A stretch of DNA of 64,000 bases from Caryophanon latum (GTDB lineage Bacteria > Bacillota > Bacilli > Bacillales_A > Planococcaceae), in NCBI RefSeq assembly GCF_001700325.1, contig NZ_MATO01000056.1:24224-88223 (forward strand). The letters are read 5' to 3'. Below are positions 52,858 through 61,253 of this stretch, one piece after another. Within the stretch, counting starts at the first letter, position 1; every line of letters begins with the position of its first letter. Position numbers and translations under genes: made by a program. The notes under the pieces were generated by a model, which was not told where the DNA came from, did not search any database, and saw nothing but the letters and a program-made list of their open reading frames with translations.

Positions 52858-52920
52858 ATTTCCCCTTTGAATTTATTGTATAATTCTTCAATAAGAACTT
52901 TATTATCGTAAACTAAAAAA

Positions 52921-53022
52921 GTTGCTTGAAACAAAAGGCGGACTCCTACGGGAAAAGCGTGAGCGCGAGACTACAGGCTCAAGCCACGCCCGCGGAAAGC
53001 ATGCCTCGACGTGAAAAGCAAC
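52921..53022. repeat. 102-bp intergenic repeat with terminal inverted repeats
   Basis: The element begins GTTGCTT and ends AAGCAAC, is GC-rich against its surroundings, and contains GGCGGACTCCTACGGGAAAA and CACGCCCGCGGAAAGC. A truncated inverse copy lies in 9718-9765 (GTTGCTTTTCACGTCGAGGC). Repeats of this type are widespread in Bacillales genomes as decayed small elements. It lies between the dnd terminator and the HNH gene. Confidence 0.75.
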
Positions 53023-53100
53023 CTCAGATGATAAGACAAAACTTAATAAGATAAATTCCATACTTGTTTGTTACATAAAAAACAATTCGGAGGTGAGTTC

Positions 53101-54075
53101 ATGAGCTGGGATTTGCAAGTTGGCGAACTGCGCACACCTTATTTGACACATACGCAAATTTGGCAGGCGACGCATCGCTTCTTTTACAACGGCAAGACGA
53201 CAACTACATATAAATATGGTTTTATGAAGGCGCTGCTAGAGAGCTTGGCGACTGCGAGCGACGACTATACAATTTCGTTCGATGCGATTTTTGCGTCGTT
53301 TACCCGCACGTATTGGAACCTCGTCATGCATCACGGGCTGCGTCAAAGCAATTCCGCAAACGCACGCTCTGCTGTTGAAAAAACGATTGAAGCGTTCGCA
53401 CAAAAGCATGCCATTCCAAGCGACTGGAACTTCGATGCGATTGCAGCAACAAAGCAGCTCGAACTCATTCAGCTTGTGAAAAAAGTAGGCAAAAAATACG
53501 TAGTCGGCGCGACGTATAGCGACTTTGGCGGCGACATTTATGCATTCAACTTGAAGGACGAAACGTTGACGCTACATCAGGAATACTATATTTTTTTCCA
53601 AACGCATAAGCGCATGCTCGTCAACATTACGAATTATCAGCTCGCGTTGTTTTTAGAAAAATTCAACGATGCCGAAAAAATAACGCGGCTGCTCAGCAAA
53701 GTCGAAATTGTATCACAGCGTCAATCGCTCGCACAGTTTGCACAGCTGCTTTATGCGACAGGCATGCACAACTGCTTTTATTGCGGCAAGTCGCTTCACA
53801 AATCGCACGTCGATCACTTCATTCCGTGGAGCTACATGCAAAGTGACGACTTGTGGAACTTCGTGCTGGCGTGCGTGTCGTGCAATACGAAAAAAAGTAA
53901 CAAAATTGCCGCCGAACGCTTTTTATATGCATTGCTCGAACGCAACGATACACTGCTTCATCATGAACAATATGCCCCACAATTTGCCCATTACAGCGAG
54001 CAAAAATTAGTCGATTTGTATCAATATTCTCAGCTAAACGGCTTTCCCGACAATTGGTCACCACAGCTGTCATAA
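53101..54075 (+). CDS. HNH endonuclease family protein
   Basis: This 324-residue protein has a C-terminal HNH domain (about 220-275). CFYCGKSLHKSHVDHFIPWS provides the first zinc-binding cysteines and the catalytic HVDH, and NFVLACVSCNTKKSNKI the second cysteine pair and the asparagine. The N-terminal 200 residues are helical and of unknown type, perhaps a DNA-recognition region. GGAGGTGAGTTC fixes the start at 53101. Codon use is host-like, unlike the dnd genes, so it is probably not part of that operon. It might be a restriction-type nuclease or a general one. Confidence 0.82.
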   Translation: MSWDLQVGELRTPYLTHTQIWQATHRFFYNGKTTTTYKYGFMKALLESLATASDDYTISFDAIFASFTRTYWNLVMHHGLRQSNSANARSAVEKTIEAFAQKHAIPSDWNFDAIAATKQLELIQLVKKVGKKYVVGATYSDFGGDIYAFNLKDETLTLHQEYYIFFQTHKRMLVNITNYQLALFLEKFNDAEKITRLLSKVEIVSQRQSLAQFAQLLYATGMHNCFYCGKSLHKSHVDHFIPWSYMQSDDLWNFVLACVSCNTKKSNKIAAERFLYALLERNDTLLHHEQYAPQFAHYSEQKLVDLYQYSQLNGFPDNWSPQLS

Positions 54076-54110
54076 TTTGTGTATAATTTAGTTATACGGA
54101 GGTGGACATA

Positions 54111-54485
54111 TTGCGTATATTAGTATTGTGCTGTGCGCTCCTGCTTGCAGGCTGTAACGCACCCGCACCAAAGCCATTTACATTCGAGGAAGACATTACG
54201 CAAATTGAAGTAACGTCAACCATTCCAGGCAAGCAAATTACCGCACCTGAAACGATTGATTTATTCGAAGAGGCAATGAACGAAGCAGCTGAATTAGAAG
54301 GCGATCATACCGACGAAGGTCCACGTCACACAGTCGAAATGACATACGATGACGGATCAACACATCACGTGGACATTTACTACAGCGTACCGCAAAACAA
54401 CGCAAACTTCATAGTCGATGCACAGCGATACGAAGTTAATGAACAACACGTCGAATCATTCATTCAATTTTTCGAAGCATTGTAA
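54111..54485 (+). CDS. Small lipoprotein of unknown function
   Basis: This encodes about 124 residues with a TTG start five bases after GGAGGTGG. The N-terminus MRILVLCCALLLAGCNAPAP is a lipoprotein signal peptide with lipobox LLAGC. The acidic mature part, about 105 residues, has two short beta-rich segments (HTVEMTYDDGSTHHVDIYYS) and no known motif. It lies 35 bases after the HNH gene and ends in its own terminator. Confidence 0.72.
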   Translation: MRILVLCCALLLAGCNAPAPKPFTFEEDITQIEVTSTIPGKQITAPETIDLFEEAMNEAAELEGDHTDEGPRHTVEMTYDDGSTHHVDIYYSVPQNNANFIVDAQRYEVNEQHVESFIQFFEAL

Positions 54486-54490
54486 TACGG

Positions 54491-54528
54491 CAAAAACAGC
54501 TGTCCGAGCGAATCGGCAGCTGTTTTTC
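54491..54528 (+). terminator. Intrinsic terminator
   Basis: AAAAACAGCTG pairs exactly with CAGCTGTTTTT, just after the lipoprotein gene. Confidence 0.85.
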
Positions 54529-54603
54529 GTTATGAAAGTGTCTATATACAAGAATAGAAAAATATGTAACTATAATAGTACTTGTTAAAGAAAGGACTTT
54601 CAT

Positions 54604-55764
54604 ATGAAAAAAATACTTACTTTTTTACTAATGCTTACTCTTTTACTATCCGTAAATACATCTGCACAAGCGGCTGATTTCGAGGATATTCCAGCAAAGT
54701 TTTCCTTTCACATTGAACTAGATTACTTAATCGAACGTGACATCATTAATGGCTACCCTGATGGTACGTTTAAACCAAATGCATTGATGGCAAAAAAACA
54801 TATTGCTTCAATGCTCGTAAAAGCACTCGACTTGCCTACAGACAATGTAAAAAATCCAAACTACAAAGATGTACCAACAAGCCATCCATATTATAAAGAA
54901 ATTGCAGCAGCATACACAGCAGGCATTTTTGGAGATGGAACCTATTTCAAGCCAGAATCTCACATCTCACGCGCATTCATGGCAAAAATTTTATCTGAAG
55001 CATTTAACTTAAAATCCATTGCTGATAACGCGAAGACATACAAAGACGTGCCGCAAAACCACGAATTTTACCGTGTAATTCAACTCGTTTCGATGAATAA
55101 TATCGCTCAAGGGAATGAGATTGAAGATCATAAAGGTTATTTTACATACACATATAATTTCAATCCGAATCAATTACTAACACGCGCACATTTTTCTGCC
55201 TTTTTAGCACGTGCAATGTCACTAAGAACAGGTGATTATTTACCAGATAAAAATTATGTTTATATCAGTTATCATGATGGTTACAAAGTTCAGTTAAAGT
55301 TTTCACATTATGATTATGAATATAGCGAAAAATCAGGTCTTTGGGAACAAACTGTATATTGGACCAATGGAGAAATTGAAAATTATTTATTAGCATATGG
55401 AGCGCAGAATGGTCAATTTTTCTTAGGTTACTATGAGTCTGAAGGTGTCTATTATACATCATATCCATTTACAATTGGCTTAAAATATGACACGTTACAT
55501 GAAGAGGATTTCCCTGAGAAACAGGAAATCGTCGAAACAAGTGCAAATGTAATGATTGAAGACGAACTCTATAATGATGTAGTTGTTGTAAGGTATACAT
55601 TGCATAATTGGATTAAAGTAAACGGCGAAGAAGTAAAGGATGGCTATTCTTCTAGTTATATGTATATAGCGAAACAACGTGGCATTATTGGCTTTAGCGA
55701 CGAGCCTTATGAAAACATTGAATCTTTCTTTTTAGAACGCGTACCCGTTTCTTCTTTTGAATAA
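54604..55764 (+). CDS. S-layer homology (SLH) domain surface protein
   Basis: This 386-residue protein has a signal peptide of about 24 residues (to SAQAAD). Three SLH domains lie at about 25-200: YLIERDIINGYPDGTFKPNA, a second with GIFGDGTYFKPESHISRAFM and a third with YNFNPNQLLTRAHFSAFLAR. The C-terminal half, about 185 residues, is beta-rich and unidentified. SLH domains bind pyruvylated wall polysaccharide, so the protein sits on the cell surface. AAAGGACTTTCAT precedes the ATG. It ends in a terminator shared with the convergent SLH pseudogene. Confidence 0.88.
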   Translation: MKKILTFLLMLTLLLSVNTSAQAADFEDIPAKFSFHIELDYLIERDIINGYPDGTFKPNALMAKKHIASMLVKALDLPTDNVKNPNYKDVPTSHPYYKEIAAAYTAGIFGDGTYFKPESHISRAFMAKILSEAFNLKSIADNAKTYKDVPQNHEFYRVIQLVSMNNIAQGNEIEDHKGYFTYTYNFNPNQLLTRAHFSAFLARAMSLRTGDYLPDKNYVYISYHDGYKVQLKFSHYDYEYSEKSGLWEQTVYWTNGEIENYLLAYGAQNGQFFLGYYESEGVYYTSYPFTIGLKYDTLHEEDFPEKQEIVETSANVMIEDELYNDVVVVRYTLHNWIKVNGEEVKDGYSSSYMYIAKQRGIIGFSDEPYENIESFFLERVPVSSFE

Positions 55765-55766
55765 AT

Positions 55767-55816
55767 GAAAGCTGCTATGTAACAGGCGCAAAACCTGTTG
55801 CATAGCAGCTTTTTTA
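55767..55816. terminator. Bidirectional intrinsic terminator
   Basis: AAAGCTGCTATGTAACAGG pairs with CCTGTTGCATAGCAGCTTT with one mismatch, followed by T and preceded by A runs. Confidence 0.88.
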
Positions 55817-56806
55817 ATATCGATCTACGAAACTTGTAAATGGATTTACAATATACATAGTTGTTCGATCGAATGTATCTTCTACCGTGAAAATATAATT
55901 GTAAGAATCAAATTCTTCTTCTACGATTTTCGCGTACTTCGTAATATATCCTTCATTATAAAGAATTTGACGTGCTTGAGCTTTAGTTAAATTATATTTT
56001 TCTTCATGTGGCTCATCAAACCAATTTTGGGCAGTCCTTGTAATTTCCCCATCATACATATTGATGTGGAACCATTCCCAAGTCGCTGTCAAACAAATTT
56101 CATCGTCACAATTAATTGTATATGCATGAGCGACATATACATTATCCTCAACATGATCGAACTCTAAAATAAAACCTTTATCATATAATCGTTGCAGAGC
56201 ATCCTTTACTGTTAATGGATATTTCTCTCCGCTAAAATACTTCATTGCACGTGCTAAAAACGCAGCAGCATGCGCATACGTTAACGTAACATTTGGTCGA
56301 AACGTATTATCTTCGTACCCCGTTGTGACATTCGAACGAACAAGCTGTTTTACGGCTTTATATGCTGTGTGAGATGCTGGAACGTTTTAAAAGTACGTGT
56401 ACTTTCTTTAAATGTATACAAACGTTGCAGCATGTCCACGATTTAACGTTTGGTTCGGCTTAAACGTACCATCGTCATAACCATTAACAATGCCTTTTTC
56501 CACAGCAATTTGAATATAACCAGAATCTGCGTTATTGTTCTTCACGTCTGTAAACTTTGTATTTACAGGTGCAACATCTTTATAGCCGAGTGCCTTCACA
56601 AGCATCGTAGCATATTCACCACGCGTAATAGGTTCCTGCACAGAAAAATCTGTATCATTTGGTTCAATACTACGATCTGCCAAATAATAAATTTCAGGAC
56701 ACTGTGGATGATCTTGTTCAATATCCATATAGTATGCTTCAAACGCAGTTGGATATACTATCATTAAAAATAAACTAAAAAAAACACCAAATAATGCTCA
56801 CTTCAA
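55814..56806 (-). pseudogene. SLH-domain surface protein gene broken by a stop and two frameshifts
   Basis: Three minus-strand frames read consecutively as one SLH protein. A TTG start and signal peptide at 56806 are cut by TGA at codon 3 (56798). The open part from 56764 holds one SLH domain (KGIVNGYDDGTFKPNQTLNR) and ends at GHAATFVYI-stop near 56408. A short stretch reading FKESTRTFK in another frame follows. After a second shift comes VPASHTAYKAVKQLVRSN and GYEDNTFRPNVTLTYAHAA (second SLH) into a 143-residue C-terminal domain. The lesions lie at about 56414 and 56388 in A/T runs. Fragments may still be translated, but an intact product cannot be made. Confidence 0.8.
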
Positions 56807-56827
56807 TATTGATTCACCATCTTTCAT

Positions 56828-58585
56828 TTATTCACACGCCCAACCGTCGCCATCACGGTCATGCTTTTTCGCATACGCTGGGTGTCCGGTTTTCACACCT
56901 TTTGGATAAACTTCGCGCATGGCCGTACAGTTTTTAAAGCTCGTCGCGGCACCTGGCACTACGTAGCTACCTGAGTTCACATCTCCAGTTGGCTGTGGCT
57001 TCGGTGCTGGGGTTGGTACAGGAGCTGGTGCTGGCTTGTCATTCGAATCGGTCGTTTCACACGCCCAGCCATCTGAATCACCATCAAGCTTCGCCGCATA
57101 CGCTACGTGCCCTTCTTTCACACCGTCTGGGTACACTTTACGCAGCTCGGTGCAGTTCGCAAATGATGTTGGCACAACTGGCGCAGGTGTCGGCGTCGGT
57201 ACAACCGGTGTTGGCACGACTGGTGTAGACGCTTGCTGATCGACTGTATGACTGCCACACTGAATCGTTGCGACGATATGCCCTTGCTTCGCCGTTTCGT
57301 ACATTGACGCACCGACTTTGTGCACATTCGCTACTACTTCTTTGTGCGGATGCCCGTAGCTGTTTCCTTCCCCGTAGCTAATAATTGCCGTATTTGGCTT
57401 CACCGCTTGTAAAAATGAAAGCGATGAGCTCGTATTCGAACCGTGATGCCCAAGTTTCACAATGTCCGCTTCAACGTTCGCCTGTTTTACGAGCTGTGCT
57501 TCAACGTCCGCGCTCGCATCCCCCATCAGCAGCACATCTTCACTACAAAAGCCACCTTTCACGACTAGGCTTGCATCGTTCGTTTCTTTCGCGCTTTCAT
57601 TTGCATAGAGCACTTGCACGTATGAATGAACATCGGTATGCTCGATTAACATGTCGCCTGCATTTGGCACAGTAAACGTCGCGCCCTCTGCATCGACTGC
57701 TTGTAGCATGTTTTTATACGTATTTGTCGTATGCACTTTGCCCGAATCGACAAAATGCTTCACATCAAACGCCTTCAGTACATCGACCATGCCACCGATA
57801 TGATCGGCATCTGGATGCGTCGCAATGACGTAATCGAGCGTTTGCACATTTTGCTTCTGCAAGTACGCGACAACCGTTTCCCCTGCTGCGTCCGTTCCCG
57901 CATCAATTAATACATTCTCACCCGTCGCAAGCTGCAATAACGTCGCATCCCCTTGCCCAACGTCAATAAAATGCGCCTCCATCGTATGCGTCTGTGCCTC
58001 GTAACGCATCGCTCGTGCTAAAAATGCCGAAATGTGCGCGCGCGTTAAATTGTTTTGTGGCTTAAACGTACCATCCTCATAGCCCGTCGTAATGTTCGCT
58101 GCTGCAAGCTGGCTCACCGCTGCGTACGCTGTATTGTTTTTCGCCACATCTTTAAACGTCTTCGTCCCAGTTGGCAACGTAAACGCACGCGAAATGAACG
58201 CCGCCATATGCCCACGCGTTACGTTTGTTGTCGAGCGAAACGTATTGTCCGTATAGCCGTTAATAATGCCTGCATCCACCGCTGCTTGAATGTAGCCGGA
58301 ATTCGAATTGTTTTTCTTCACATCTTTAAATTTCGTATCGACTGGCTTTGAACCGTCTAGCCCAATTGCCTTCGCAACCATAACCGCTACTTCCTCACGT
58401 GTCACAATGTCTTGCATCCCATAGCTTGCACGATCGACAATGACGTCATGCTCCTCCAAATACAAAATATCGTAATAATTCGAATGCGTTTTCGGTACGT
58501 CGCTGTACGACATCGCATTTGTTGCAGGCATGCTAAGCGACCAAAGCAGCGCCCCCATAACTCCAACTTTCATCCATCTGTTCAT
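56828..58585 (-). CDS. SLH, metallo-beta-lactamase and excalibur-domain surface protein
   Basis: This 585-residue protein has a signal peptide to about 25 and three SLH domains at about 25-195 (GIINGYTDNTFRSTTNVTRG; NITTGYEDGTFKPQNNLTRA). A ComEC-type metallo-beta-lactamase domain spans about 200-455: HFIDVGQGDATLLQLATGEN, ATHPDADHIGGM and KLGHHGSNTSSSLS carry the metal-binding Asp and His residues. Pro-rich linkers connect two excalibur calcium-binding domains (both ending DGDGWACE or DSDGWACE). It is a wall-attached hydrolase, probably acting on nucleic acid or a phosphodiester. The start at 58585 follows GAGGAGACAACGAG. Confidence 0.9.
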   Translation of the reverse strand: MNRWMKVGVMGALLWSLSMPATNAMSYSDVPKTHSNYYDILYLEEHDVIVDRASYGMQDIVTREEVAVMVAKAIGLDGSKPVDTKFKDVKKNNSNSGYIQAAVDAGIINGYTDNTFRSTTNVTRGHMAAFISRAFTLPTGTKTFKDVAKNNTAYAAVSQLAAANITTGYEDGTFKPQNNLTRAHISAFLARAMRYEAQTHTMEAHFIDVGQGDATLLQLATGENVLIDAGTDAAGETVVAYLQKQNVQTLDYVIATHPDADHIGGMVDVLKAFDVKHFVDSGKVHTTNTYKNMLQAVDAEGATFTVPNAGDMLIEHTDVHSYVQVLYANESAKETNDASLVVKGGFCSEDVLLMGDASADVEAQLVKQANVEADIVKLGHHGSNTSSSLSFLQAVKPNTAIISYGEGNSYGHPHKEVVANVHKVGASMYETAKQGHIVATIQCGSHTVDQQASTPVVPTPVVPTPTPAPVVPTSFANCTELRKVYPDGVKEGHVAYAAKLDGDSDGWACETTDSNDKPAPAPVPTPAPKPQPTGDVNSGSYVVPGAATSFKNCTAMREVYPKGVKTGHPAYAKKHDRDGDGWACE

Positions 58586-58721
58586 CTCGTTGTCTCCTCT
58601 CATTTGCACACCATATAACCGTACCATAGTTGTAGCTAGAAATAAGGAAAATTTGGATAAAAATTGGGTTTTCGGATTAATTTCATATGCTATGACTGTT
58701 TAAATAAAATTGAACATATAC

Positions 58722-58775
58722 AAAAAAGCTGTGTGAGTAAACTATCAAAATGACAGCATACTGACACAGCTTTTT
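58722..58775 (-). terminator. Intrinsic terminator of the toxin-antitoxin-chaperone operon
   Basis: On the minus strand AAAAGCTGTGTCAG pairs with CTCACACAGCTTTT (one mismatch) across a longer loop, ending in a T run, just after the SecB-like gene. Confidence 0.65.
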
Positions 58776-58781
58776 ATCTCG

Positions 58782-59195
58782 TTAGTTCTCATTATTTTGT
58801 TCGAGTGTTTGAATAATGTTTAATAATGGCAACACTAACGTTGGAACATTAGCATTTGCTGTAATCGTTGTAATTAACGATCGAACATACGGAAATAAAA
58901 TGCTAAGCGTATTGATTTCAATGCTTTTTTCATCAATTTCACCGCTTTCATTGATTAAATGGAAATGTCCTGTTATATCAATCTGCAGCTGAAATGGCAT
59001 ACCATTTTCTAAAGCATTTGGAAAGACTTCTATGCTTACTTTTTGAGCGATGTAATCCTCTGACCTTTCAATAGCAGAATTAAATTCCAAGTCAATTTCA
59101 ACATCCCTCATTTCATAATCTGGGTTATTAATGAATTGAATTTTGTTTACTTCATAACGTAAAAATTTTAGTTTGCTGTTAACTATTTTACTCAT
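58782..59195 (-). CDS. SecB-like chaperone of a toxin-antitoxin-chaperone system
   Basis: This 137-residue protein has the SecB fold pattern: KFLRYEVNKIQFINNPDYEM at the start, alternating beta strands, and the C-terminal helix region LFPYVRSLITTITANANVPT followed by LVLPLLNII, matching SecB's ITAxxGxPPLxLPPIN-like motif. Gram-positive bacteria generally lack the export chaperone SecB; solitary SecB-like proteins there are typically chaperones that protect an antitoxin. Its start overlaps the upstream small gene by four bases (ATGA), and the first gene encodes a toxin-like protein. This gives the T-A-C order. Confidence 0.85.
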   Translation of the reverse strand: MSKIVNSKLKFLRYEVNKIQFINNPDYEMRDVEIDLEFNSAIERSEDYIAQKVSIEVFPNALENGMPFQLQIDITGHFHLINESGEIDEKSIEINTLSILFPYVRSLITTITANANVPTLVLPLLNIIQTLEQNNEN

Positions 59196-59437
59196 GAGCC
59201 TACACCTGCATTTTTAGTAGAAGACCATAATTGATTGTATGAAGTCACTTTATAATTCATAGATTGAGCATATAAATTTTTCTTAGCCTCAGACTTCAAT
59301 TGTTCATTTATCGTCATGTCTTCTGCAATTTCAAATCCAGCTTGCTTCATATTATATAAAATCTGTTCTTTCGGCGTTTCCTCAAAATGTTTTTGAATCG
59401 CTTGAATACGCTGTAAAGTGTTCATATTTATTCGCAT
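59192..59437 (-). CDS. Putative antitoxin of the toxin-antitoxin-chaperone system
   Basis: This 81-residue protein is an N-terminal helical segment (RINMNTLQRIQAIQKHFEET) with a tail rich in aromatics (NYKVTSYNQLWSS). In chaperone-controlled antitoxins the C-terminal tail makes the protein unstable until the chaperone binds it, and this tail would suit that role. The start at 59437 lies three bases after the toxin stop, with AAAGGA inside the toxin's last codons as ribosome binding site. Its stop overlaps the SecB-like start. No family was recognised; the call comes from position and size. Confidence 0.7.
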   Translation of the reverse strand: MRINMNTLQRIQAIQKHFEETPKEQILYNMKQAGFEIAEDMTINEQLKSEAKKNLYAQSMNYKVTSYNQLWSSTKNAGVGS

Positions 59438-59440
59438 CTC

Positions 59441-60052
59441 CTATCCTTTTTTGACTTTCTCAAAATAATATTTAGACAATAGGTAGTTATACATTTCAAT
59501 CTGATTTGTATAATCAAAATCATTAAAATGTTGTTGCAACAATTTGTCATCTTTAATACATAACTGTAACTGCGGCATAAATGCTATTCTTGATTTAGTT
59601 CCTTCGTAATTTTTATAATTGAAACCAAACAACCCTAATACACAATCATAATCATTGTTAAGACCTAAACTTTGGAACAAATAATTAATCACTTTGCCCT
59701 CTGGTGCTCGATAAAGTACTTTCGGATTTACTGAAAGTATTGATTTATATGTTTCATCAAATATTATCTTATGTTCTGCTAACATCAAATTAAAAATTCG
59801 TTGATCAGGTATTTCTATTGTTGTTTCAATAATTTTATAATTTTCTTGTAATTCATCATATTTTATAATGTGACTAAAACGATATTTGTACATATCCAAC
59901 ATCCATTTATATGCATGAAAAGCTTCTAGAAAAAAGTAGCTACCATCTCCTAGCCAATGATGATCTCCTTTTGTCACTGGAAACAATCGAGAATGTTGAA
60001 TTTCATTACCACGCTCTTTATTTGTTGCATGATAGAGTGTTAATGTTACCAC
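59441..60052 (-). CDS. Putative ADP-ribosyltransferase-like toxin
   Basis: This 203-residue protein opens with TLYHATNKERGNEIQHSRLF, followed by HWLGDGSYFFLEAFHAYKWM at about 32-52. This His-x-(T/S) loop and the G-x-G-x-Y-F-F block with a following alanine helix are the pattern of DUF3990-like ADP-ribosyltransferase folds that bind NAD. The start is GTG at 60052, seven bases after AAGGAG. It is the first gene of an AT-rich operon with a small antitoxin and a SecB-like chaperone, the organisation of CmdTAC, whose toxin ADP-ribosylates mRNA on phage infection. The target here is unknown. Confidence 0.75.
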   Translation of the reverse strand: MVTLTLYHATNKERGNEIQHSRLFPVTKGDHHWLGDGSYFFLEAFHAYKWMLDMYKYRFSHIIKYDELQENYKIIETTIEIPDQRIFNLMLAEHKIIFDETYKSILSVNPKVLYRAPEGKVINYLFQSLGLNNDYDCVLGLFGFNYKNYEGTKSRIAFMPQLQLCIKDDKLLQQHFNDFDYTNQIEMYNYLLSKYYFEKVKKG

Positions 60053-60249
60053 ACTGATACTCCTTTAATGTATCTATCTTTATTGTATCATATTTAGAAA
60101 TTGTATATAAACTTCACTTAAATTTATGCTTTAAAATTCGTCGGATAATAACAAAACATCGCGTCAAATAGTTGCACTTCCCATCCAATCATTTATAATA
60201 GAAATCACATATAATTACTATGAATATATACAACGAGAGTAGGCACATC

Positions 60250-61182
60250 ATGAAAAAGATTTATGTAATTCACGAAAACAACGAATGGACGACGCATTTA
60301 GAGAAACGCTTGATCGAGCTTGGCGCACCGTATGAGCTTTGGCATTTAGACGAAGGTACAGTGAACTTGAATGAAGCGCCACCTGAAGGCATTTTTTATA
60401 GCCGCATGAGCGCATCGTCGCACACACGTGGTCACCGCTTCGCCCCAGAGTTAACAGCAGCTGTTTTAACGTGGCTTGAGTTTCACGGGCGCACCGTGTT
60501 TAACGGCACAGAAGCGTTAACGTATGAAGTGAGCAAAGTAAAGCAATATACGCAGCTAGCTCGTCACGGCATTCAAACGCCAAAAACGGTTGTCGCAGTT
60601 GGCAAATCACGCATTGTCGAAGCGGCAAAATCGCTCAACATGTTCCCGTTTATTACGAAGCATAACCGCGCAGGAAAAGGGCTCGGCGTACAGCTATTTT
60701 ATTCGATTGCAGCACTAGAGGAATACATTCATAGCGAGCGCTTCGAGGAGCCGGTCGACGGCATTACGCTCGTGCAGCAATACATCGAGTCGCCAGAGCA
60801 GTTTATTACGCGTGCTGAATTTATCGGCGGCAAGTATATGTATTCAGTGCGCGTCGATACGTCAGAAGGCTTTGAGCTATGCCCTGCCGATGCGTGTCAA
60901 ATTGGCGACATGTTCTGCCCAGTCGGTGAAACGCCGAAAAAGCGCATGAAATTTGAAATTGTCGACAACGCATTCCCGGAGCTTATTGCGAAGTTTGAGC
61001 AATTTTTAGCGGCGAGCAAAATTGACGTTGCGGGCATCGAGTTCATCGTCGACAAGGACGGCAAAGCGTATGCGTACGACGTGAACACGAATACGAACTA
61101 CAATGCAGATGCAGAAAACTTACACGGCACGTTCGGCATGCTCGAGCTGGCGAAGTTTTTACAAAACGCTTTAAACGCATAA
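60250..61182 (+). CDS. ATP-grasp ligase, RimK/glutamate-ligase-like
   Basis: This 310-residue protein has an N-terminal Rossmann-like pre-ATP-grasp domain (MKKIYVIHENNEWTTHLEKR). The ATP-grasp core has FITKHNRAGKGLGVQLF at about 145, EFIGGKYMYSVRV at about 193 and GIEFIVDKDGKAYAYDVNTN near 270, whose Glu and Asn residues bind magnesium. These match alpha-L-glutamate ligase/RimK-related enzymes that join an amino acid to a carboxylate. The substrate is unknown and no peptide-biosynthesis genes are near. The start at 60250 follows AGAGTAGG; the longer frame to 60220 lacks a site. A terminator follows. Confidence 0.85.
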   Translation: MKKIYVIHENNEWTTHLEKRLIELGAPYELWHLDEGTVNLNEAPPEGIFYSRMSASSHTRGHRFAPELTAAVLTWLEFHGRTVFNGTEALTYEVSKVKQYTQLARHGIQTPKTVVAVGKSRIVEAAKSLNMFPFITKHNRAGKGLGVQLFYSIAALEEYIHSERFEEPVDGITLVQQYIESPEQFITRAEFIGGKYMYSVRVDTSEGFELCPADACQIGDMFCPVGETPKKRMKFEIVDNAFPELIAKFEQFLAASKIDVAGIEFIVDKDGKAYAYDVNTNTNYNADAENLHGTFGMLELAKFLQNALNA

Positions 61183-61183
61183 T

Positions 61184-61216
61184 AAAAACGCTCGGTGTTG
61201 CGCCGAGCGTTTTTTC
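61184..61216. terminator. Intrinsic terminator
   Basis: AAAACGCTCGG and CCGAGCGTTTT form an 11-bp stem around a short loop, flanked by A and T runs, after the ATP-grasp gene. Confidence 0.88.
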
Positions 61217-61253
61217 TATCATGTATTAAATTGCTACATTACATTTATATCGA

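Noticed and set aside
53101..54075. HNH gene as an integral part of the dnd/dpt system
   Set aside because: It is separated by a terminator and a repeat and has host-like composition. It was kept as a separate nuclease and listed only as a question.
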